Shown here in pieces: positions 8,678 through 14,852 of a stretch of DNA of 23,522 nucleotides (position 1 is the stretch's first letter; each line of letters opens with the position of its first letter). Under the pieces are notes generated by a model, which was not told the DNA's origin, ran no database searches, and worked only from the letters and a program-made list of their open reading frames with translations. Source of the stretch: Candidatus Aminicenantes bacterium UBA4085 (GTDB taxonomy: Bacteria; Acidobacteriota; Aminicenantia; Aminicenantales; UBA4085); NCBI GenBank assembly GCA_002383325.1, contig DFYJ01000073.1:8984-32505 (forward strand), written 5' to 3'. A program made the position numbers and the translations under genes.

Positions 8678-10225
8678 ATGAGTCTTCACGTGAAAGCCGC
8701 GATGCGGCGTCTTCGGCCGGCTGGGCGGAAAAGCCCGGCCTTCGCCCTCCTGGCGGTTGCGGCGGCTCTGCTGGGCTTTGTCCTGGCGGGAGAGACCTCG
8801 GGCTTGGCTCCATCGACCGCCGTCGGGAAGACGGCCGCCCAAGCGCCCGGCGGGCCGCTTAAGCCCGCAGCGGCGCCGGCAAAAGCCCCGCAGGCTGGGC
8901 CCGACCAGGCCGTGGCGGCCAAGCTCGAAAAGTTCCAGGACCTCAAGTTCGGGCTGTTCATCCACTGGGGGCCGGTCACCCAGTGGGGGGCCCCGATCGC
9001 CTGGACGATCACCACGGACGGATGGGCCCGGCCCGACAGCCTGGCCGCCTGGGTCGAGCGCGGCAAGGATTACGACCGCTACGTGCGCGACTTCTTCGAC
9101 CTGAACAAGACCTTCAATCCGACGGCTTTCGACCCGGCCGCCTGGGCCGAAGCCGCGGCCGGGGCCGGGATGAAGTACATTGTCTTCGTCACCAAGTGCC
9201 ACGACGGCTTCAGCCTTTTCAAGACAAAACAAACGACCTACTCCATCACCGATCCGAGCTGTCCCTTCAGCGCGGATCCCCGGGCTAACGTCACTAAGGA
9301 GGTCCTGGACGCCTTCCGGGCCAAGGGATTCTTGGCCGGTTTGTACTTCCCCCTGCCCGACTGGCACCACCCCGACTACGAGGACCTGTCGCGGACACCG
9401 AAGCGGGTTTTCGAGCCGAACTACGACGTCAAGGCCGAGCCGGAGAAGTTCCGGCGCTACCTCGACTTCGCCCACGGCCAGATCGACGAGTTGCTGACCA
9501 ACTTCGGGCCGCTCGACATCCTCTGGCTCGACGGCGGGGGCGGGCCAGAGTACGACTCCGAGTGGATGCTGAAGAAGGCCCGGGAGCGCCAACCCGGCAT
9601 TCTTTACGTCGAGCGCGGGAAGGGCGGCCGCTATGAGGCCTACCGGACGCCGGAGCAGGAGTTCCCGGCGACCCCGCCCAGCTACCCCTGGGAGTCGTGC
9701 CTGACGATGGGCGACGACTGGGCCTACGCCTTCAACGACTATTACAAGCCGGCCGGCGAGCTCATCCACATCCTGGTCGAGATCGTTAGCAAGGGGGGCA
9801 ACCTCCTGCTCGACATCGGCCCGGACGCGTCGGGGCGCCTGCCTACCCCCGCGGTCGAGCGGCTGGCCGAGATCGGCGACTGGATGAAGCTCAACGGCGA
9901 GGCTATCTACGGGACGCGGCCGGTGGCGCCCTACCAGGAGGGACGGCTGCGCTTCACCCGTAAGGGAAAGGCGGTCTACGCCATCCAACTGGCCAACCTG
10001 GGCCAGAAGCGCCCGCTGCGCGAGTTCAAGCTTTCGAGCATCCGGCCGGCGGAGGGAGCCAAGGTCACCCTGCTTGGACTCGACCTGCCGCTGGAGTGGA
10101 CTTCCGAGGGATCGGGATGCGTCATCAAGATCCCGTCCAAGATCTCCCACCGGCTGCGGGGCGACCCGCCGTACTGCCGCCACGCTTGGACGGTCAAGAT
10201 CAGCGACGCCGTGGTGGCGGACTAA
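8678..10225 (+). CDS. GH29 alpha-L-fucosidase, secreted
   Basis: Predicted retaining exo-alpha-L-fucosidase of 515 residues. The ATG at 8678 has AGGGAG six bases upstream and fits the promoter at 8584-8613; a GTG at 8630 is possible but less likely. The N-terminus is a signal peptide (basic region, hydrophobic stretch about 20-36), followed by an Ala/Pro/Lys-rich linker to about residue 72. The GH29 barrel then shows KFGLFIHWG, YIVFVTKCHDGFSLF and the nucleophile Asp285 in LDILWLDGGGG. Further on come WAYAFNDYYKP and GGNLLLDIGPDASGRLP, all landmarks of the family. A short C-terminal beta domain ends the protein. Its TAA stop touches the ATG of the next gene, so the two are almost certainly co-translated. 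Linkage specificity (alpha-1,2, 1,3/4 or 1,6) cannot be read. Confidence 0.93.
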   Translation: MSLHVKAAMRRLRPAGRKSPAFALLAVAAALLGFVLAGETSGLAPSTAVGKTAAQAPGGPLKPAAAPAKAPQAGPDQAVAAKLEKFQDLKFGLFIHWGPVTQWGAPIAWTITTDGWARPDSLAAWVERGKDYDRYVRDFFDLNKTFNPTAFDPAAWAEAAAGAGMKYIVFVTKCHDGFSLFKTKQTTYSITDPSCPFSADPRANVTKEVLDAFRAKGFLAGLYFPLPDWHHPDYEDLSRTPKRVFEPNYDVKAEPEKFRRYLDFAHGQIDELLTNFGPLDILWLDGGGGPEYDSEWMLKKARERQPGILYVERGKGGRYEAYRTPEQEFPATPPSYPWESCLTMGDDWAYAFNDYYKPAGELIHILVEIVSKGGNLLLDIGPDASGRLPTPAVERLAEIGDWMKLNGEAIYGTRPVAPYQEGRLRFTRKGKAVYAIQLANLGQKRPLREFKLSSIRPAEGAKVTLLGLDLPLEWTSEGSGCVIKIPSKISHRLRGDPPYCRHAWTVKISDAVVAD

Positions 10226-11674
10226 ATGAGACGCGGGAGAATCCGGATCGCGGTTTGCCTGGCGGCCCTGATCGGCGGGGCGTTCGCCTCGCAGGATGCG
10301 CCGATCAGGCTGGAGAGCCGGCGCGAGCTGTTTGTCGACCACTATCTGATCGAGCGCCTGGACAACGCCCGGCTCGTCCTGCACGAGCCGCGCGACGAAG
10401 GCCCCGCCTTGGCCTTCGACAAGCCCTGGGAAGGCGCGTTTTCGGGTTACGTCACGATCATCCGGGACGGCGATGTCTACCGCGCCTATTACCGGGGCCT
10501 GCCCTCCTCGCGTCAGGACGGAACGTCCGCTGAGACGACCTGCGTCGCCGAATCCCGCGACGGCATCCGCTGGACCAAGCCCGAGCTGGAGCTGTTCGAG
10601 GTCGGAGGTGCGAAGGCCAACAATGTCGTCTGGGCCGGCGATCCCCCGACCAGCCACAATTTCAGCCCCCTGCTCGACTCGAGGCCGGGTGTGGATCCCG
10701 CCGAGCGCTATAAGGCTTTGACCGGCACCGATCGCAGCGGCCTCTTCGCCTTCGTCTCGCCGGACGGCTTGCGCTGGAGGAAGCTGCGGCCGGAGCCTGT
10801 CTTCACGAAGGGCATGTTCGACTCGCAGAACGTGGCCTTCTGGTCGGAGAGCGAGCGGCTCTATGTGATGTACTTCCGGATCTGGTCGGGCGGCGGTTGG
10901 GAGGGATTTCGGACCGTGGGGCGCACGACCTCGCCGGATTTCGTCCATTGGAGCGAGCCCGAGGCCATGACCTTCGGCGGCACGCCGATGGAGCATCTCT
11001 ACACCCAGCAGACACACCCGTATTTCCGGGCCCCCCACATCTACATCGCCGTGGCCGCCCGCTTCATGCCGGGGCGCCAGGTGCTGACCGAGGAGCAGGC
11101 CCGGCAGGCCGGGGTCGATCCGGACTACTTCAAGGACTGCTCCGACGCCGTCCTGATGACCAGCCGCGGCGGGAGCGCCTACGACCGCTCCTTCATGGAA
11201 TCGTTCATTCGGGCCGGGATCGGGCCCAAAAACTGGGTCTCCCGCTCGAACTACCCGGCCTTGAACGTGGTTCCCACCGGCAGCCACGAGATGTCGATCT
11301 ACGTCAATCAGGACTACGCCCAGCCGACCGCCCACCTGCGCCGATACTCCCTGCGCGTGGACGGCTTCGCCTCGCTGAACGCGCCTTACGCCGGCGGCGA
11401 GATGGTCAGCAAAGTCCTGAGCTTCGGGGGCGAGCGGCTATTCCTCAATTTCGCCACTTCAGCCGCGGGCGAGATCAGGATCGAGATCCAGACGCCGGAA
11501 GGGGAGCCGATTTCGGGCTTCGCCTTGGCCGATTGCCCGCCCATCATCGGCAACGAGATCGAGCGGGAGGCGGCCTGGACAGGCGGGCCGAGCTTGAAGC
11601 GCCTGGTCGGCCGCCCGGTGCGGCTGCGGATCACCCTCAAGGATGCGGACCTCTATTCGATCCAGTTCCGATGA
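10226..11674 (+). CDS. Secreted five-bladed-propeller protein resembling GH32/GH43-type glycosidases
   Basis: The protein has 482 residues with a signal peptide (RIRIAVCLAALIGGAFA). It opens with RELFVDHYLIERL, a hallmark of a poorly characterised group often annotated as hypothetical or as sucrose-6-phosphate hydrolase-like. Blade-like repeats follow, such as AESRDGIRWTKPELELFE, VSPDGLRWRKL and TTSPDFVHWSEPE. They carry the 'S.DG..W' pattern of GH32/GH43/GH62-type propellers. From about residue 370 a separate beta-sandwich seems to begin (LRRYSLRVDGFASLNAPY). I cannot assign the three acidic catalytic residues with confidence, so activity is inferred from fold and neighbourhood only. The ATG follows the fucosidase stop codon with no gap (TAAATG), which implies coupled expression and perhaps action on the same glycan. 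A lectin-like role is an alternative. Confidence 0.75.
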   Translation: MRRGRIRIAVCLAALIGGAFASQDAPIRLESRRELFVDHYLIERLDNARLVLHEPRDEGPALAFDKPWEGAFSGYVTIIRDGDVYRAYYRGLPSSRQDGTSAETTCVAESRDGIRWTKPELELFEVGGAKANNVVWAGDPPTSHNFSPLLDSRPGVDPAERYKALTGTDRSGLFAFVSPDGLRWRKLRPEPVFTKGMFDSQNVAFWSESERLYVMYFRIWSGGGWEGFRTVGRTTSPDFVHWSEPEAMTFGGTPMEHLYTQQTHPYFRAPHIYIAVAARFMPGRQVLTEEQARQAGVDPDYFKDCSDAVLMTSRGGSAYDRSFMESFIRAGIGPKNWVSRSNYPALNVVPTGSHEMSIYVNQDYAQPTAHLRRYSLRVDGFASLNAPYAGGEMVSKVLSFGGERLFLNFATSAAGEIRIEIQTPEGEPISGFALADCPPIIGNEIEREAAWTGGPSLKRLVGRPVRLRITLKDADLYSIQFR

Positions 11675-11713
11675 AGGCCGGACGAGGCGGGCGGGGCCGG
11701 CCGGGAGAGTGAA

Positions 11714-12490
11714 GTGAGAGCGATGAAAGATTTGATCGAGTGCGTCGTCGAGACATTGGACGGCTTCGATGTCGGGCTCTACCCCCATTTGCCGTTCCTG
11801 CTGCAAGATCTCTGGCGGATGGGGTCCGATCCGGAGGCCATGGTCTCCCTGCTGAAGAGGGAAGGCGTCGTTCGGCCCGGCCGGGTCCTTGACCTGGGTT
11901 GCGGCAAAGGGGCTGTCTCGATCCGGATCGCCGAAGTGCTGGGATGCCCGGTGAAGGGCATCGACGCCGTCCCGGCTTTCATCGATGCGGCCAGGGCTAG
12001 GGCGACAGACCACCGTGTCGGCCGGCTTTGCCGATTTGTTATCGGAGATATCAGGGCCTGGACGTGGGAGCCGGAAAAATTTGATGTGATTGTGTTCGGA
12101 GCCCTGGGACGGATTCTGGGGGACATGAAGGAGACGCTGGCATTCCTGGCGGGATCTCTGAACGAGAGGGGATGCGTCCTTCTGGATGACGGGTTCCTCG
12201 AGGACAATTCGCCGACCGTCTACGACCGCTGCCTGCGGAGATCGGAGTTCTACGGCCAGATCGCCGCGGCCGGGTTCGAGGTCGCCGGCGAGGACCTCCT
12301 GTCGAAAGAGGCGATCGAAGCGACCGACCGGTCGTTCTATCAGATGATCGAGAGGCGCGCGGCCGAGCTGATCCTGAGCCATCCCGAGCAGGCCGGCCTT
12401 CTCCGCGGCTACCTCGAGTCCCAGGAGGTCGAGAACAGCATTCTGGAAAACGACCTGGTCTGCGGCACCTGGCTCCTGCGCCTCAAATAG
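11714..12490 (+). CDS. Class I SAM-dependent methyltransferase
   Basis: The protein has 258 residues, no signal peptide, and is cytoplasmic. Motif I is VLDLGCGKGAVSI (about 58-70), and the acidic residue of motif II is Asp84 in GIDAVP. Later strands read VIVFGALGRIL and CVLLDDGF, a Rossmann-fold methyltransferase of the type 11/25 kind. The substrate is unknown. Two starts are possible: GTG at 11714 with GGGAGAG at good distance, or ATG at 11723 with poorer spacing; I keep the former at moderate certainty. It lies 39 nt after the propeller gene, and a GGCCGG/CCGGCC hairpin (11676-11702) occupies that gap. A cytoplasmic methylase after two secreted glycosidases is odd and may simply reflect adjacency. 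Its TAG stop forms the left edge of the palindromic element at 12489. Confidence 0.85.
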   Translation: MRAMKDLIECVVETLDGFDVGLYPHLPFLLQDLWRMGSDPEAMVSLLKREGVVRPGRVLDLGCGKGAVSIRIAEVLGCPVKGIDAVPAFIDAARARATDHRVGRLCRFVIGDIRAWTWEPEKFDVIVFGALGRILGDMKETLAFLAGSLNERGCVLLDDGFLEDNSPTVYDRCLRRSEFYGQIAAAGFEVAGEDLLSKEAIEATDRSFYQMIERRAAELILSHPEQAGLLRGYLESQEVENSILENDLVCGTWLLRLK

Positions 12491-12627
12491 GGGTCAGGTC
12501 TTGACATTTGACATTTTCGCCGACAGGAGAGAGGGCCAAAGAGATATCGGGACCCCAAAAAGAGTACGGATTCTGTTTATATAGAACGTATTGCGGGAGA
12601 AATGTCAAATGTCAAGACCTGACCCCT
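12489..12627. repeat. Palindromic element 1 (GGGGTCAGGTC plus doubled heptamer)
   Basis: A perfect 28-bp inverted repeat (12489-12516 against 12600-12627) encloses 83 bp of unique sequence. Each arm reads from outside in as GGGGTCAGGTC, then the heptamer TTGACAT twice (12501-12507 and 12508-12514). The outer motif is shared with the element at 14719, but the heptamer is not. There is no open frame inside. It resembles a REP doublet or small non-autonomous element. I recall similar GGGGTCAGGTCTT hairpins next to REP-associated (Y1-type) transposase genes in other genomes, but none is in this window. The left end overlaps the methyltransferase stop codon. The hairpin would form in the transcript downstream of that gene and may limit read-through or protect the RNA end. 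Confidence 0.85.
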
Positions 12628-12697
12628 TCTTCCCGTGGTTATGATATAAATTACCAGCATGAGAATTTTGCGCTTATTAGGACAAGGATCATCCGCG

Positions 12698-14719
12698 ATG
12701 AAAAAATTCCCCCGTTTCCCCGTACTCTCCGTCCTCGTCATTTTCGCGGCTGCCGGCTGCCGCCGCGCCGGCTCTGGAACACTGACCGTCGCCTCGCCCG
12801 ACGGCAACCTAGTCGTATCGCTGGCCATGAAAACTCTTTCCCAGCCCTATCTTGCCGGCGAACGGGCGTACTATCAGGTAAGCTATAAAGGCCGGCCGGT
12901 CCTCCTCGACTCGCCCCTTGGCCTCGACATTTTCGGGGCACGCCCCATGGATCAGGATTTCGAGGTCATCGCCACGGATCGGCAGGCGGCGGACTCGACC
13001 TGGGAGAACGCGTTTGGCGCGAAGCGCCGGGTACGCGACCATTACCACCAGCTCACGGTGTCGCTCCGCGAAACCAAGGAGCCCTGGCGCCGCGTCGATT
13101 TGGTCTTCCGCTCCTATGACGAAGGCATCGCTCTTCGTTACGTCCTGCCCAAGCAGGAGGCGCTCGACCGGTTCGCCTTGCAGGCCGAGAACACCGGTTT
13201 CCACTTCACGCCCGGCGCCTCGGCCTGGGCCTTGAATATGGGGCGTTTCAACACCCACAACGAGGGCGAATACCTGCCTATCCGTTTGGACGAGATCAAG
13301 CCCTCCGATGTCATCAATCTGCCCCTGCTCGTCCGGATTCCCGACGGGCCGTGGGCCGCGCTCCTGGAGGCGGACCTGGACGACTACGCCAACATGTACG
13401 TGGGCGGCGTTTCCGGGGCGCCGGGCACCCTAATCAGCAGGCTGTGTCTGCCGCCGCGCAAGGAAAGTGTGGCCCGTAATCTGCCGTGGAATCAGTATCA
13501 TGCTATCGAACAGCCCGTCGTCGCGGCGACGCCGAAATCGACTCCCTGGCGCGTGTTGATGATCGCGCCGACGCCCGGCCGGCTCATCGAGACGAGCGAC
13601 CTTATCCTGAACCTCAACCCGCCCTGCACCGTGGCCGACACATCTTGGATCAAGCCGGGCCTGGCCGCCTGGGACTGGTGGACGGAGAGCTTCGCCAAGA
13701 ACGTACCTTTCAAGCCCGGCATGAACACGGCCACGATGAAGCACTACATCGAGTTCGCTGGCGCTCACGGCTTCCCGTACATGCTGATCGACGGCGGCTG
13801 GCACACGGAGGACGTCTGCAAGCCCGTTCCCGCGATCGACATGCCCGCGCTCCTGGCCCACGCCAAGTCCCGCAATGTCCGGCTGGTGCTGTGGGTGGAA
13901 TGGGTGGCCTTTGAGAAGAAGCTGGAGGAGGCCCTGGACCTCTTCGAGGCGTGGGGTGTGGCCGGCTTCAAGATCGACGGCATGAACCGCGACGACCAGG
14001 AAATGGTCAAGCTGACCAGAAAATGGGTCCGCAAGGCGGCCGAACATCACCTGCTGATCGACCTCCACGGCGCCTATAAGGAAACCGGCCTCCGGCGCAT
14101 GTATCCCAACCTGGTCGGGGTTGAGGCTGTCATGGGCTTGGAGTACAGCCTGTGGAGCGAACGGATCACCCCCGAATACGACGTGACTATCCCCTTCACC
14201 CGGATGCTGGCCGGACCGATGGATTTCACCCCCGGTGCGTTCCGCAACGCCGCCCGGGGCAAGTTCGAGGCCCGCGGCCGCGAGCCCATGGCCCAGGGAA
14301 CGCGGGCCCACCAACTGGCCGCGTATGTCGTCTACGAGGCGCCGCTGGGGATGCTGGCGGACTACCCGGAGGCCTATGAGGGCCGGCCGGGGCTGGAGTT
14401 CATCGAGAAAGTGCCCACCGTCTGGGACGATACGAGAGTGCTGAGCGGCTTCCCCGGGGAGTCCATCGTCATGGCCCGCCGCAAGGGCGACGTCTGGTAT
14501 CTGGGCGCCATGACCAACTGGGATCCGCGCGAGATGGCCATTCCGCTGGAATTCCTGGGATCGAGCGATTATGAGGCCCGCGTCTTCGCCGACGGCCCGG
14601 AGGCGGCCAGCGACGGCACCAGCTTGAGCATCGAGACGAAGACTTACAAGGCTGGCGACAGCCTGGCCGCCCGCTTGGCCCCGGGCGGCGGTTTGGCCGT
14701 CATCTTCTCTCCAAAATAG
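12698..14719 (+). CDS. GH97 glycosidase, retaining alpha-galactosidase type, lipoprotein
   Basis: The protein has 673 residues from ATG 12698. That start puts a lipoprotein signal first (MKKF..., lipobox AAAGC with Cys near residue 22); the upstream in-frame ATG at 12659 would bury it. An N-terminal beta-sandwich (SPDGNLVVSL, YQVSYKGRPVL) precedes the barrel (AWDWWTES, YMLIDGGWH) and a C-terminal beta domain, the normal GH97 order. Retaining members use Asp and Glu 55 residues apart (Asp415 and Glu470 in BtGal97b, from memory). Here Asp427 in GFKIDGMNRDDQ and Glu482 in VMGLEYS show the same spacing. Inverting SusB-type alpha-glucosidases lack that Asp, so alpha-galactosidase-like action is favoured. 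The mature enzyme is probably membrane-anchored in the periplasm or at the surface. It lies between two palindromic elements, and no clear promoter was found. Confidence 0.92.
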   Translation: MKKFPRFPVLSVLVIFAAAGCRRAGSGTLTVASPDGNLVVSLAMKTLSQPYLAGERAYYQVSYKGRPVLLDSPLGLDIFGARPMDQDFEVIATDRQAADSTWENAFGAKRRVRDHYHQLTVSLRETKEPWRRVDLVFRSYDEGIALRYVLPKQEALDRFALQAENTGFHFTPGASAWALNMGRFNTHNEGEYLPIRLDEIKPSDVINLPLLVRIPDGPWAALLEADLDDYANMYVGGVSGAPGTLISRLCLPPRKESVARNLPWNQYHAIEQPVVAATPKSTPWRVLMIAPTPGRLIETSDLILNLNPPCTVADTSWIKPGLAAWDWWTESFAKNVPFKPGMNTATMKHYIEFAGAHGFPYMLIDGGWHTEDVCKPVPAIDMPALLAHAKSRNVRLVLWVEWVAFEKKLEEALDLFEAWGVAGFKIDGMNRDDQEMVKLTRKWVRKAAEHHLLIDLHGAYKETGLRRMYPNLVGVEAVMGLEYSLWSERITPEYDVTIPFTRMLAGPMDFTPGAFRNAARGKFEARGREPMAQGTRAHQLAAYVVYEAPLGMLADYPEAYEGRPGLEFIEKVPTVWDDTRVLSGFPGESIVMARRKGDVWYLGAMTNWDPREMAIPLEFLGSSDYEARVFADGPEAASDGTSLSIETKTYKAGDSLAARLAPGGGLAVIFSPK

Positions 14720-14811
14720 GGGTCAGGTCTTAAGATTCAAGATATGACCGCGTTTGTAGACGGAATAACTACGAATGTTGCCAGAAAACTTGAATCTTAA
14801 GACCTGACCCC
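14719..14811. repeat. Palindromic element 2 (same outer motif, different heptamer)
   Basis: A perfect 23-bp inverted repeat (14719-14741 against 14789-14811) with a 47-bp centre. The arm begins with GGGGTCAGGTC as in element 1. It continues with TTAAGAT then TCAAGAT (14730-14743), a heptamer written twice with one mismatch. The inner arm thus differs at most positions from element 1, yet both sides of the stem changed together. The first G of the element is the last base of the GH97 TAG stop. The first 18 bases across the junction (AAATAGGGGTCAGGTCTT) are identical to those of element 1. There is no coding frame inside. Confidence 0.85.
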
Positions 14812-14852
14812 CTTCGGGAGATCGTCAGAACGATTCGGTTAAAGGGATGGCG

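Noticed and set aside
8360..11335. 991-residue open frame on the minus strand across the fucosidase and propeller genes
   Set aside because: It lies opposite two well-supported genes, has low-complexity Arg/Gly/Pro/Val composition, no domain and no ribosome site. It is an artefact of GC-rich third codon positions.
12501..12513. Two TTGACA boxes in the first palindromic element as a portable promoter
   Set aside because: No -10-like hexamer lies 16-18 nt downstream of either copy. The boxes are explained by the doubled heptamer.
12640..12650. TATGAT/TATAAA strings upstream of GH97 as its promoter
   Set aside because: No acceptable -35 exists at the required distance, so the GH97 promoter is left unassigned.
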